Below, piece by piece: positions 33,734 through 42,667 of a DNA stretch of 64,000 nt. A program made the position numbers and the translations under genes. Location: the NCBI RefSeq assembly GCF_036084755.1, contig NZ_CP107968.1, positions 4,836,001 through 4,900,000 on the forward strand. The letters run 5' to 3'. The stretch comes from Streptomyces sp. NBC_00370 (GTDB lineage Bacteria; Actinomycetota; Actinomycetes; Streptomycetales; Streptomycetaceae). Within the stretch, counting starts at the first letter, position 1. The number at the start of each line of letters is the position of its first letter. The notes beneath the pieces were generated by a model. That model had not been told where the DNA came from. It saw nothing but the letters and a program-made list of their open reading frames with translations, and did no database searches.

Positions 33734-34726
33734 ATGAGCAAGACCTCGCAGATCGCGGGTGCGGTACTCGGAGTGGCGGCCCTGACCGTTTCGCTCGCCG
33801 CATGCGGCGGCGACAGCCTGGAGAAGGACAAGGGGGGCTCCGCGAGCAGCGACACGAGCGCGGGCTCCGGCTCCGGCAGCAAGGGCTCGCTGGTCGTCGG
33901 CGCCGCCGCCTTCACCGAGTCCAAGGTGCTGGCGGAGCTGTACGCCCAGACCCTGGGCGCCGCCGGATACAAGACGTCCGTCACCACGGTGAGCAACCGT
34001 GAGCTGTACGAACCCTCGCTGGAGAAGGGCGACATCGACGTCGTACCGGAATACGCGGCGACGGTCACCGAATTCCTCAACGCGAAGGTGAACGGCGCCA
34101 AGACAGCGCTGGCCAAGCCGCTCGCCTCCAGCGACCCGGCGGCCACCGTCGCCGAGTTGAAGAAGCTGGCGGAGCCGCGCGGGCTGAAGGTGCTCCAGGT
34201 CGGCGAGGCCGTCGACCAGAATGCCTTCGCCGTGACGAAGGAATTCGCCGCGAAGAACAAGCTCACGACCCTTTCGGACCTCGGTAAGTCGAAGCTCAAG
34301 GTGAAGGTCGCCGCCGGTGACGAGTGCGCCGTACGGCCGTTCTGCATCCCCGGTCTGAAGAAGACCTACGGCATCGACGTGACCGGCCTCGACCCGAAGG
34401 GCGTCGGCACCCCGCAGTCCAAGCAGGCCGTCAAGGACGGGGTGGACCAGCTGGTTCTCTCCACCACCACAGACGGCACGCTCGACAGCTTCGGCCTGGT
34501 CGTCCTGGAGGACGACAAGAAGCTGCAGAACGCCGACAACCTGCTGCCGGTGGTCAATGCCAAGGACGCAGGTTCGCCGGAGATAGCCGCGGCGCTCGAC
34601 AAGCTCACGGCGACGCTCACGACCGACGATCTCGCGCAGTTGAACCTCAAGGTCGACGCCGAGCGCGCCAAGCCGGCGGATGTCGCGAAGGATTACCTGG
34701 ACTCCAAGGGCCTGCTCAAGAAGTAG
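33734..34726 (+). CDS. Osmoprotectant (glycine betaine/choline type) binding lipoprotein
   Basis: A 330-residue extracytoplasmic binding protein of the OpuAC/QAT family. The signal peptide ends in the lipobox SLAAC at about residue 24, followed by a Ser/Gly linker. The ligand domain begins VVGAAAFTESKVLAELYA, with a hinge region SNRELYEPSLEKGDIDVVPEYAA. A Cys pair in DECAVRPFC may form a disulfide. ATG at 33734 was preferred to 33722 because it places the signal peptide normally. The ligand (betaine, choline, carnitine or ectoine) cannot be set from sequence. Confidence 0.88.
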   Translation: MSKTSQIAGAVLGVAALTVSLAACGGDSLEKDKGGSASSDTSAGSGSGSKGSLVVGAAAFTESKVLAELYAQTLGAAGYKTSVTTVSNRELYEPSLEKGDIDVVPEYAATVTEFLNAKVNGAKTALAKPLASSDPAATVAELKKLAEPRGLKVLQVGEAVDQNAFAVTKEFAAKNKLTTLSDLGKSKLKVKVAAGDECAVRPFCIPGLKKTYGIDVTGLDPKGVGTPQSKQAVKDGVDQLVLSTTTDGTLDSFGLVVLEDDKKLQNADNLLPVVNAKDAGSPEIAAALDKLTATLTTDDLAQLNLKVDAERAKPADVAKDYLDSKGLLKK

Positions 34727-34831
34727 TTCCGCGGGGGAACAGGAGGGGAACGGGAGGGGAGTCGGCAACGGGCGGGGAAAGATTGTCCGACCGGCCCCCC
34801 ATTCCGTCCCCACGCACGGTAAATTTCCGCC

Positions 34832-35971
34832 ATGCCACGTGGACGCCACCGCCATTCGCCACCCCTTCACAAGCTCCTGCCGCCGATCTCGGTCGCCGGA
34901 GCCGCGGTCGTCTGCGCCGCAGGCGCCTGGTTGTTCGCGGATCCGGTGGTCCTGCGGACCTGCGCGGCGCTGGCCGCGGCAGCCGCGGCCACCGGTGCCG
35001 TCTTCATGCGCCGCTGGGACGAGGACGCCGGCCACCGCGTCGCCGATCTGACCCGCGCCCGTGAGAGCGACCAGTGGCAGACGGAAGAGCGGATAGCCGA
35101 ACTTGAGGCGGACATAGACGAGTCGAGGGAGATCCGCGTCAAGCTCGACGGCCGGCTGCGCGCCAAACGCGTCGAACTGGCCCGGCTGCGCGGCGAACAC
35201 GCCGCCCTGCTGCGGCGGTACGCCACGGCGGAGACCGAGCGCGCCACCGCACTCGAAGGCCGCCGCCAGCTCGCCATCGAAGCCGCGGCCGAGCCCAAGG
35301 CCCTGCTGCCGGCGGGCGACGCGGCCACCCCGTCCGCCTACCTCATGGCCAGGCGCGCCATGGAGAGCCTGCCGCGCAAGCACGCGGAGCAGCAGGTGCG
35401 GCGCACCGTCGAGGCCGCCCTCAACCGGGAGAAGCGGGAAACGACCGAGCAGCGCGCCGAGACCGCCGAGCAGCGCGTCGAGCAGCGCGCCGAGGCCAAG
35501 GAGCCGCAGGGGAAGCACGCGGCTGCCGCCGGAGGAGAGCAGCACAGCCGCACGTCGTCCGCTCTCCCCGCCACCCGCGTCCCCACCGCTTCGGCGATCG
35601 TCCCGTACTCCCCGCAGCGCGGCCCGGTGCGGCTGCCCGGCGGCGGCTTCGACTTCTTCGGCACCCAGATCGCCGGGACCACGCACAACACGGCGGCAGC
35701 CCCCGCCGAGCAGCACGGCGAGGACGACAAGGGCGCCGATGCCGAGGCCGACAGCGGCGACAAGGACACCGAGAGCGGCCAGGACGGACCGGCGTCGGCC
35801 GCCGAACTGGCCGACGTCGAGGGCGAGGACCTCGCCGACGTGGTCGGGGAGGAAGCGGTCGCCGAGCAGCGCACGACCAACGAACGGACCGTCGGCCAGG
35901 TCATCGACCTGACCGAGCACGACGAGACCGAACAGCTCGAACTGGGCCGGCTGCGCAGCAAGACCGGCTGA
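34832..35971 (+). CDS. Membrane-anchored coiled-coil protein, unknown function
   Basis: A 379-residue protein conserved in streptomycetes as far as I recall, with no known domain. Two transmembrane helices (about 17-35 and 40-58) form a hairpin at the N-terminus. A charged coiled coil follows at about 65-150 (IAELEADIDESREI, LRAKRVELARLRGEHAALLRR), then an Ala/Glu/Arg-rich region with heptad-like EQRAETAEQRVEQRAE, and an acidic disordered tail. The cytoplasmic coiled coil could scaffold or tether. It is convergent with nuoD2. Confidence 0.75.
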   Translation: MPRGRHRHSPPLHKLLPPISVAGAAVVCAAGAWLFADPVVLRTCAALAAAAAATGAVFMRRWDEDAGHRVADLTRARESDQWQTEERIAELEADIDESREIRVKLDGRLRAKRVELARLRGEHAALLRRYATAETERATALEGRRQLAIEAAAEPKALLPAGDAATPSAYLMARRAMESLPRKHAEQQVRRTVEAALNREKRETTEQRAETAEQRVEQRAEAKEPQGKHAAAAGGEQHSRTSSALPATRVPTASAIVPYSPQRGPVRLPGGGFDFFGTQIAGTTHNTAAAPAEQHGEDDKGADAEADSGDKDTESGQDGPASAAELADVEGEDLADVVGEEAVAEQRTTNERTVGQVIDLTEHDETEQLELGRLRSKTG

Positions 35972-35997
35972 GTCCCGGCTGAACACGAGCCGGGGAC
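35972..35997. terminator. Hairpin between the coiled-coil gene and nuoD2
   Basis: GTCCCGGCT (35972-35980) pairs with AGCCGGGGAC (35988-35997) with one bulged G around a 7-nt loop. It lies between two convergent stop codons and could serve both. A 10-bp tandem duplication (CTACTTGTCG twice, 36001-36020) follows at the nuoD2 end. Confidence 0.55.
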
Positions 35998-36010
35998 GGG
36001 CTACTTGTCG

Positions 36011-37162
36011 CTACTTGTCGATGTCTCCGACGACGAAGAAGAGCGAGCCCAGGATCGCCACCATGTCGGCGACCTGGGTCCCCGGCAGCAACTCGGTCAG
36101 CGCCTGGATGTTGTTGAACGAGGCGGAGCGCAGCTTCAGCCGGTACGGCGTCTTCTCGCCCTTCGACACCAGGTAGTAGCCGTTGATGCCGAGCGGGTTC
36201 TCGGTCCAGGCGTACGTGTGCCCCTCCGGCGCCTTCAGCACCTTCGGCAGCCGCTGGTTGATCGGTCCGGGCGGCAGCTCCGCGAGCCGGTCGAGACACG
36301 CGTCGGCCAGCGCCAGCGCGTTGTGGGTCTGCTCCAGCAGACACTCGAAGCGCGCCAGGCAGTCGCCGTCCTCGCGGGTGACAACCGTGAGCGTGTCGCC
36401 CAGCTCGCCGTACGCGAGATACGGCTCGTCGCGCCGCAGGTCGAAGTCGACGCCGGAGGCGCGGGCGATCGGCCCCGAAACGCCGTACGCGTGGACCGCG
36501 TCCCGCGACAGCACACCGACCCCGCGGGTACGGCCGCGGAAGATCTCGTTGCCGAGGACGAGTCCGTCGTAGACGTCCATCCGCGACCTGACCTCGGCGA
36601 CCGCGTGCCGCGCCCGGCCGGTCCAGCCGGCGGGCAGGTCCTCCTTGAGGCCGCCGACCCGGTTGAACATGTAGTGCATCCGCCCGCCGGAGATCTCCTC
36701 CATCACGCTCTGCACCTCCTCGCGCTCCCGGAACGCGTGGAACACCGGCGTGATACCGCCCAGTTCGAGCGGATAGGAGCCGAGGAACATCAGATGGTTG
36801 AGCACCCTGTTCAGCTCGGCGAGCAGGGTCCTGGTCCACACGGCGCGCTCGGGCACCTCCATGCCGAGCATCCGCTCGACGGCCAGCACCACCCCCAGCT
36901 CGTTGGCGAACGCCGACAGCCAGTCGTGGCGGTTGGCGAGCATCACGATCTGCCGGTAGTCGCGCGCCTCGAACAGCTTCTCCGCGCCCCGGTGCATATA
37001 GCCGATGACGGGCTCGGCGCTGCGGATGACCTCGCCGTCGAGCACCAGCCGCAGCCGCAGCACGCCGTGCGTGGAGGGGTGCTGGGGGCCGATGTTGAGC
37101 ACCATGTCGGTGCTCTCGGCGGCGCCGCCGACACCGACCGTCGTCCGGGTGGTCTCCGTCAT
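36011..37162 (-). CDS. nuoD2: Orphan NADH-quinone oxidoreductase subunit D paralogue (NuoD2)
   Basis: A 383-residue homologue of the 49-kDa complex I subunit that forms the quinone pocket next to cluster N2. The N-terminal loop NIGPQHPSTHGVLRL keeps the quinone-binding His (H32). VIGYMHRGAEKLFEARDY carries Arg58, equivalent to the arginine methylated in human NDUFS2. At the position of the quinone-contacting Tyr of NDUFS2/Nqo4 (RxDY) this protein has RHDW, with W81. No other nuo gene is nearby. The gene for a MidA-type methyltransferase lies 13 bp upstream in the same direction. It may replace NuoD in a variant complex or act alone. Confidence 0.88.
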   Translation of the reverse strand: MTETTRTTVGVGGAAESTDMVLNIGPQHPSTHGVLRLRLVLDGEVIRSAEPVIGYMHRGAEKLFEARDYRQIVMLANRHDWLSAFANELGVVLAVERMLGMEVPERAVWTRTLLAELNRVLNHLMFLGSYPLELGGITPVFHAFREREEVQSVMEEISGGRMHYMFNRVGGLKEDLPAGWTGRARHAVAEVRSRMDVYDGLVLGNEIFRGRTRGVGVLSRDAVHAYGVSGPIARASGVDFDLRRDEPYLAYGELGDTLTVVTREDGDCLARFECLLEQTHNALALADACLDRLAELPPGPINQRLPKVLKAPEGHTYAWTENPLGINGYYLVSKGEKTPYRLKLRSASFNNIQALTELLPGTQVADMVAILGSLFFVVGDIDK

Positions 37163-37175
37163 GGGCGACAGTCTC

Positions 37176-38210
37176 TCAGAGCCAGCATTCCGCCGGGTCG
37201 GTGCCGACGGGCTGGAGCAGCCAGCCGAAGTCGCCGAGCCCGCCGCGCGCCGTCAGCTCCGCCGCTTCTCCGGCCGCCGACAGGGCCCGCAGATAGCCCG
37301 CGGGGTCCGTCGTGGCCAGCTCACGGGGCGGCCGTTGCCCCGACACCCCCAGCCGGTGCAGGGCGTCGCGCTGGCTGATCAGTTCGGCGCCCGGCAACGC
37401 GCAGGCGTCCAGGGCCACATGGGCGGTCAGGTCACAGCTCCCGTCGGGGACGGGCGGCACCTCGCGGCCGTCCCTGAAGCCGGTCAGCGTCCCGAACGGC
37501 GGGCGCGCGGACCGGACATGGGCGTAGTCGACGGCGACCGCGAGACCGCAGTCCAGCGAGGCCACGGCGGCGGCCCACGCCTCGTCACGCGGCCGGCCGA
37601 TCTCCGCCCGCCCGGTCCCGGCCCGGTCGCCCGCGCCGTCCGACGGCCACCAGCGCGCCAGCCACGCGGCGTCCGGTCCGGCCACGGGACCGCCGGGCTC
37701 CTCGCCGCCGTCGGGCCGGACGAGGACGTAGCGCGCGACGCCGTCGGCGTCCGTCTCGGCCACGTCCAACGGCACGTTGTCCAGCCACTCGTTGGCGAAG
37801 AGCAGCCCCCGCACCCCGGCCGGCGGCTCGGCGCACCACTCGACCCGCTGATCGAGACCCGCCGGGCGCGGGGCGCGCTCGACGGCGTACGCCCGTACCG
37901 CCAGGCCGGACGGTACGGCGGCCAGCACGCCCGCCGCCAGCTCGCCGTGGCCCGCGCCCATGTCGACGAAGGCCACCTCACCGCCACCGAGCGCCCGCGC
38001 CGTACCGGCCAGCAGCCGGGCCACGGCGGCGGCGAACAGCGCAGAGGCGTGCACGGAGGTGCGGAAGTGCCCGGCGGGGCCCTCCGGGCGCAGATAGAAG
38101 CCGCCGGGCCCGTACAGCGCCGCCTCGGCCGCCGTACGCCAGCGGCGCGCTCCCCGCGCGCCGCTCAGGTCGCCCCGCACCTCGTCAGACTGATCTGTCT
38201 CATCCGTCAC
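37176..38210 (-). CDS. SAM-dependent methyltransferase, MidA/NDUFAF7 type
   Basis: A 344-residue class I methyltransferase of the Methyltransf_28 group. The SAM motif FVDMGAGHGELAAGVL is at about 81-96. LLFANEWLDNVPLDV (about 137-151) matches the ANE-hhD-hP motif of MidA. DLTAHVALDA near residue 270 matches the MidA DLTAHVDF motif. The N-terminal GPGGFYLRPEGPAGHFRTSVHAS is also diagnostic. NDUFAF7, the human member, dimethylates an arginine of NDUFS2, and nuoD2 starts 13 bp after this stop, so NuoD2 is the obvious substrate (inferred). GTG at 38210. Confidence 0.8.
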   Translation of the reverse strand: MTDETDQSDEVRGDLSGARGARRWRTAAEAALYGPGGFYLRPEGPAGHFRTSVHASALFAAAVARLLAGTARALGGGEVAFVDMGAGHGELAAGVLAAVPSGLAVRAYAVERAPRPAGLDQRVEWCAEPPAGVRGLLFANEWLDNVPLDVAETDADGVARYVLVRPDGGEEPGGPVAGPDAAWLARWWPSDGAGDRAGTGRAEIGRPRDEAWAAAVASLDCGLAVAVDYAHVRSARPPFGTLTGFRDGREVPPVPDGSCDLTAHVALDACALPGAELISQRDALHRLGVSGQRPPRELATTDPAGYLRALSAAGEAAELTARGGLGDFGWLLQPVGTDPAECWL

Positions 38211-38306
38211 GGCGCCAAGTCTCCACCTTGGGGAGTACGCTTCCGCCGACCGGATCGGTCCTCCGGTTGACCCCTCGTCCTTTTACACATCCCTACGCTG
38301 GGTTAC

Positions 38307-39506
38307 GTGCAGCGCCTCTACGACTTCCTCCGCAGACACCCGACGGGCGTCGACAGTTTCTGGGCTGTCGTGCTCTTCGGGATCTCACTGCTGTGGGCGA
38401 TCCAGGAGACGCGCGGCGTCGAGCCGAGGCTGACCGCCATGGCGGTGGCGGCGCTGCTGAGTCTGGTCGTGGCGCTGCGCCGCAAGGCACCCGAGCGGAT
38501 GCTGCTGCTGGTGACGGCCCTCGGCCTGGTCCAGCTCGCTCTGGACGTGCGGGTGGGACCCGGCGACTTCGCGATGCTGGTCATCATCTACACCGTCGCC
38601 GCCCGTGGCGGACCACGCTGGGCCTCGCTGCTGGCGCTCTTCGGCGGGCTGTGCGCGGCCCCGCTGTCCCAGCTGCGCTGGCCGCCGAACACGACGAGCA
38701 CCGGCGGACAGATCTTCTTCACGGTCGTGCTGGCCGTGCCGTTCGTGCTCGCCTGGGTGCTCGGCGACTCGATCCGCACCCGCCGTGCCTACTTCGACCA
38801 GCTGGAGGAGCGCGCGACCCGGCTGGAGAAGGAGCGCGAGGCGCAGGCCAAGGTGGCGGTCGCGGGGGAGCGGGCCAGGATCGCCCGCGAGCTGCACGAC
38901 GTCGTCGCGCACAACGTCTCCGTGATGGTCGTCCAGGCCGACGGCGCCGCCTACGTCCTGGACGCGGCGCCCGAGCAGGCCAAGCAGGCGCTGGAGACCA
39001 TTTCCAGCACCGGCCGGCAGGCGCTCGCCGAGATGCGCAGGCTGCTGGGCGTGCTGCGCACCGGCGACACCAAGGAGGGCGGCGAGTACGTGCCGCAGCC
39101 CGACGTGGAGCAGATCGAGGACCTGGTCGAGCAGGTGCGCAAGACCGGCATCACCGTCGACTTCAAGATCGAGGGCACCGCGCGCGCCCTGCCCAGCGGC
39201 GTCGAGCTCACCGCCTACCGGATCGTGCAGGAAGCCCTCACCAACAGCCGTAAGCACGGCGGCCCCGACGTCGGTGCCAGCGTGCGCCTGGTCTACTTCG
39301 ACGACGGCCTCGGGCTGCTCGTCGAGGACGACGGCAGGGGCGCGGCGCACGAGATGTACGAGGACGGCGGCGCCGACGGCCACGGCCACGGACTCATCGG
39401 CATGCGTGAGCGGGTCGGCATGGTCGGCGGCACGCTCGACGCGGGGCCGCGGCCCGGCGGCGGCTTCCGGATCAGCGCCCTGCTCCCCCTGAAACCCGCG
39501 CACTGA
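38307..39506 (+). CDS. Sensor histidine kinase (NarL/HisKA_3 type)
   Basis: A 399-residue membrane kinase. The first 155 residues hold four or five hydrophobic helices with short loops, so the signal is probably sensed in the membrane. The H box is ARIARELHDVVAHNVSVMVV (His about 198), followed by the HATPase_c domain with the N box VQEALTNSRKHG and the G box HGLIGMRERV. It phosphorylates the LuxR-type regulator 40 bp downstream. GTG at 38307 is the only well-placed start. The stimulus is unknown. Confidence 0.9.
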   Translation: MQRLYDFLRRHPTGVDSFWAVVLFGISLLWAIQETRGVEPRLTAMAVAALLSLVVALRRKAPERMLLLVTALGLVQLALDVRVGPGDFAMLVIIYTVAARGGPRWASLLALFGGLCAAPLSQLRWPPNTTSTGGQIFFTVVLAVPFVLAWVLGDSIRTRRAYFDQLEERATRLEKEREAQAKVAVAGERARIARELHDVVAHNVSVMVVQADGAAYVLDAAPEQAKQALETISSTGRQALAEMRRLLGVLRTGDTKEGGEYVPQPDVEQIEDLVEQVRKTGITVDFKIEGTARALPSGVELTAYRIVQEALTNSRKHGGPDVGASVRLVYFDDGLGLLVEDDGRGAAHEMYEDGGADGHGHGLIGMRERVGMVGGTLDAGPRPGGGFRISALLPLKPAH

Positions 39507-39546
39507 CCCCGCCACCCACCGCTCCTACCGGACAGGAACCCCGCTG

Positions 39547-40221
39547 ATGTCGATCCGCGTCATGCTCGTCGACGACCAGATGCTGCTGCGCACCGGCTTC
39601 CGGATGGTGCTGGCCGCGCAGCCCGACATGGAGGTCGTCGCCGAGGCGGGGGACGGCGCGGAGGCGATCGAGAACCTCCGCGGCAGAGCGGTGGACGTCG
39701 TGCTGATGGACGTACGGATGCCGCGCCTCGACGGCGTCGAGGCCACCCGCCGTATCTGCGCCGCGCCGAACCCGCCGAAGGTGCTCATCCTGACCACCTT
39801 CGACCTCGACGAGTACGCCTTCTCCGGGCTCAAGGCGGGGGCGAGCGGCTTCATGCTCAAGGACGTGCCGCCGGGCGAACTGCTCTCCGCCATCAGGTCG
39901 GTGCACAGCGGCGACGCGGTGGTCGCGCCCTCCACGACCCGCAGGCTGCTCGACCGGTTCTCCCCGATGCTGCCGTCGGCGGCCGAGCCCGAGCACAAGG
40001 AACTCGACCGGCTGACCACCCGCGAGCGCGAGGTGATGATGCTGGTCGCGCAGGGGCTCTCGAACGGCGAGATCGCCGGGCGGCTCGTGCTCTCGGACGC
40101 GACGGTGAAGACCCATGTGGGCCGGATCCTCACCAAGCTGGGGCTGCGTGACCGGGTGCAGGTCGTCGTGCTGGCGTACGAGACGGGCCTGGTACGGGCA
40201 GGCGGCGGCGCGGGCGCCTGA
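39547..40221 (+). CDS. NarL/LuxR-type response regulator
   Basis: A 224-residue regulator. The receiver domain (1-120) has the acidic pocket VDDQ and the phosphorylated Asp in VVLMDVRMP (about residue 54), and the conserved Lys in MLKDVPPG. The LuxR helix-turn-helix at about 155-210 reads LTTREREVMMLVAQGLSNGEIA, then ATVKTHVGRILTKLGLRDR. It is the output partner of the kinase just upstream. The adjacent unit to its right is on the opposite strand. Confidence 0.92.
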   Translation: MSIRVMLVDDQMLLRTGFRMVLAAQPDMEVVAEAGDGAEAIENLRGRAVDVVLMDVRMPRLDGVEATRRICAAPNPPKVLILTTFDLDEYAFSGLKAGASGFMLKDVPPGELLSAIRSVHSGDAVVAPSTTRRLLDRFSPMLPSAAEPEHKELDRLTTREREVMMLVAQGLSNGEIAGRLVLSDATVKTHVGRILTKLGLRDRVQVVVLAYETGLVRAGGGAGA

Positions 40222-40314
40222 GCCGGCGGCGCGCGCGGCTGCCGGGCCCGCCGGATGCGACCAGGGTGGTGTCCGCTGCGCGGGGCCTTGTCCCCTACCC
40301 GCCCCTTCCCGAAA

Positions 40315-40332
40315 CCGGGGGCAAGCCCCCGG
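40315..40332. repeat. Streptomyces-type intergenic palindrome
   Basis: CCGGGGGC-AA-GCCCCCGG is a perfect 8-bp stem inside a CCGGGGGCAAGCCCCCGGAC context that I recognise as a common dispersed intergenic element in Streptomyces chromosomes. It sits between two convergent genes and can also act as a terminator. Confidence 0.6.
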
Positions 40333-40382
40333 ACCCCCGCCGCTGCACGGCGGCGCGGCGCCTAGCCCGACGGCCCCGCCGG

Positions 40383-41597
40383 CTACGCCCGCAGTTCGCG
40401 TTCCTGTTCCTCGACCACCAGCTCGACGAAGTCCGCGACCGCCGTGCGCACGTCGTCCGGCGTCCACTCCAGGCCGGCCGCCGCCACCGTCACCTCGGTC
40501 ATCGCGACGCCGGGCAGCGCTGTGCCGGGCGCGCTCCAGTGGCCGAACAGCGCCACCTTCGTCTCCTCCGCCTGGCGCAGCGACGCCTCGTTGAGCACCC
40601 GCTGCCCGAACGGCAGCCACACCTGGAACTGATGGGTGTGCGGCGGGTCGGGGTGCACCCGGAACCACGGGGCCGCCGAAGCGGCGAACCCCTCGGCGAG
40701 CGCCGTGGCCACCACGCGCGCGTGCGCCACGTACGACGGCAGCCGGGGCAGTTCACGGTCGAGGCCCACCAGTGCGGCGAGCGCCGCCGGGTACTGCTGG
40801 TAGAGCTGGCCGCCGTAGCGGTGGCGCCAGACCCGGGCCTCGTCGACCAGGCTCTCCGAGCCGGCGAGCATCGCGCCGGACAGACCGCCCAGGGACTTGT
40901 AGAACGACACGTACACGCTGTCGGCGAGCCCCGCGATGTCGGCGAGCGGGCGGCCGAAATGCGTCACGGTCTCCCACAGCCGGGCGCCGTCGAAGTGCAC
41001 GACGGCGTCGCGCTCGCGCGCCGCGTCCACCACGTCGATCAGCTCGTCCCAGGACGGCAGCACGAACCCCGCGTCCCGCAGAGGCAGTTCCAGCATCAGC
41101 GTGCCGAAGGGCTCACCGAGGTCGCGGATCTCGTCGGCGGTCGGCAGCCGGGGCTCCCGGGTCGGATGGACCGTACGCACGCCGCTGACGGTCGGCAGCG
41201 CGCCCTCCTCGTGGACCTCGGGGTGGGCGAGCGGATGGATCGCCACGACCGGGTTGCCGGTACGCCCCGCCCAGCAGCGCAGCGCCACCTGCTGCGCCAT
41301 CGTGCCGGTCGGGAAGAACGCGGCGGCGTCCGTCTCCAGCAGTTCCGCGACCCGGCGCTCCAGCTCGGCGACGACCCCGTCGCCGTAGATGTCGGGCGAG
41401 GCCGCCATGTCGTACACCGAAGCGCCGTCCTCGGCGAGGGCGGTGAGGCATTCGCCCATCGACCGGTCCCAGGCGCCGCGCGCCAGCACCCGCTCGGCGC
41501 CGCGGTGCGCGGCCCGCCTGCGGCGGCCGGCGTCCCGCTTCGAGGCCGTACCGTCCTGTTCCGGCTGTTCGGCCGCCTGCTCGCTCGTGTCACCCAT
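40383..41597 (-). CDS. Threonine aldolase-like PLP enzyme
   Basis: A 404-residue fold-type I PLP enzyme of the beta-eliminating lyase family, to which low-specificity L-threonine aldolases belong. Marks are FFPTGTMAQQVALR (about 97-110), AVVHFDGARLWE with the PLP-ring Asp, and the Schiff-base Lys in VYVSFYKSLGGLSGAM. The N-terminus is longer than in E. coli LtaE by about 45 residues. The reaction (threonine to glycine and acetaldehyde) is inferred from family. ATG at 41597. It is divergent from the cofactor operon. Confidence 0.85.
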   Translation of the reverse strand: MGDTSEQAAEQPEQDGTASKRDAGRRRRAAHRGAERVLARGAWDRSMGECLTALAEDGASVYDMAASPDIYGDGVVAELERRVAELLETDAAAFFPTGTMAQQVALRCWAGRTGNPVVAIHPLAHPEVHEEGALPTVSGVRTVHPTREPRLPTADEIRDLGEPFGTLMLELPLRDAGFVLPSWDELIDVVDAARERDAVVHFDGARLWETVTHFGRPLADIAGLADSVYVSFYKSLGGLSGAMLAGSESLVDEARVWRHRYGGQLYQQYPAALAALVGLDRELPRLPSYVAHARVVATALAEGFAASAAPWFRVHPDPPHTHQFQVWLPFGQRVLNEASLRQAEETKVALFGHWSAPGTALPGVAMTEVTVAAAGLEWTPDDVRTAVADFVELVVEEQERELRA

Positions 41598-41731
41598 GAG
41601 CCGATCATCGCGCAGCCGCCGCCCGTTTCCCAGCCCGGTCCGTGTGCCCAGGAAAGTGCCCTGTGTGCTGGCGTAGCATGGCCAGAAATCGTCCGGTACC
41701 CCCCGCGGACTGGAACGGAAGGCCCCGCCGC

Positions 41732-42667
41732 GTGAACCCCAGAGCAGCACAGGAACCTCTCGATCCCCGGGACCGGCCCGCTCGTCTGACCGTCGGTGTG
41801 GTCGGTGCGGGACGGGTGGGGCCGGCCCTCGCAGCGGCGCTGCGGCAGGCCGGGCACCGCCCCGTCGCCGTGTCCGGCGTCTCGGACGCCTCCGTACGCA
41901 GAGCGGCGGAGCTGCTGCCCGACGTGCCGCTGGTGACCCCCGCCGACGTGTTCGCACGGGCCGAGCTGGTCCTGCTGACCGTCCCCGACGACGCGCTGCC
42001 CGGACTGGTCGAAGGGCTCGCCGAGACCGGCGCCGTACGGCCGGGGCAGCTCCTCGTCCACACCTCGGGGCGCTACGGCGCCCGGGTCCTCGACCCGGCC
42101 CTGCGCGCGGGGGCCCTGCCGCTCGCGCTGCACCCCGCGATGACCTTCACCGGCACCTCCGTGGACGTGCAGCGGCTGGCGGGCTGCTCCTTCGGCGTCA
42201 CCGCCCCCGACGAGCTGCGGCTGGCCGCAGAGGCGCTGGTCATCGAGATGGGCGGCGAACCCGAGTGGATCGCCGAGGAGTCCCGCCCGCTCTACCACGC
42301 GGCCCTGGCGCTCGGCGCGAACCACCTGGTCACGCTGGTGGCCCAGTCGATGGAACTGCTCAGGACCGCGGGCGTCGCCGCCCCCGACCGGATGCTCGGC
42401 CCGCTGCTCGGCGCGGCCCTCGACAACGCCCTGCGCTCCGGCGACAGCGCCCTGACAGGACCGGTCGCGCGCGGCGACGCGGGCACGGTCGCCGCGCACG
42501 TCAGCGAGTTGCGCAAGCACGCGCCCGGCGCCGTCGCCGGCTATCTCGCGATGGCCCGTACGACGGCGGACCGCGCGCTCGCGCACGGGCTGCTCAAGCC
42601 GGAGCTGGCCGAAGACCTGCTCGACGCCCTTTCCGACGACGCCCCCGCGGACGGAGACAGCCGATGA
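41732..42667 (+). CDS. Rossmann-like DUF2520 dehydrogenase
   Basis: A 311-residue predicted NAD(P)-dependent oxidoreductase. The dinucleotide motif TVGVVGAGRVGPALAAAL is at about 18-35, then VLLTVPDDALP, and ALHPAMTFTG before the helical DUF2520 domain (SRPLYHAALALGANHLVTLV). The architecture is that of ketopantoate reductase and related 6-phosphogluconate-like enzymes. GTG at 41732 has GGAAGG upstream. Its stop overlaps panC's ATG (ATGA). That coupling makes it a candidate for the ketopantoate reductase step in pantothenate synthesis, which is inference. Confidence 0.82.
   Translation: MNPRAAQEPLDPRDRPARLTVGVVGAGRVGPALAAALRQAGHRPVAVSGVSDASVRRAAELLPDVPLVTPADVFARAELVLLTVPDDALPGLVEGLAETGAVRPGQLLVHTSGRYGARVLDPALRAGALPLALHPAMTFTGTSVDVQRLAGCSFGVTAPDELRLAAEALVIEMGGEPEWIAEESRPLYHAALALGANHLVTLVAQSMELLRTAGVAAPDRMLGPLLGAALDNALRSGDSALTGPVARGDAGTVAAHVSELRKHAPGAVAGYLAMARTTADRALAHGLLKPELAEDLLDALSDDAPADGDSR

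Noticed and set aside
36001..36020. 10-bp tandem duplication CTACTTGTCG at the end of nuoD2
   Set aside because: It only repeats the last codons and stop outside the reading frame; no functional consequence is apparent.
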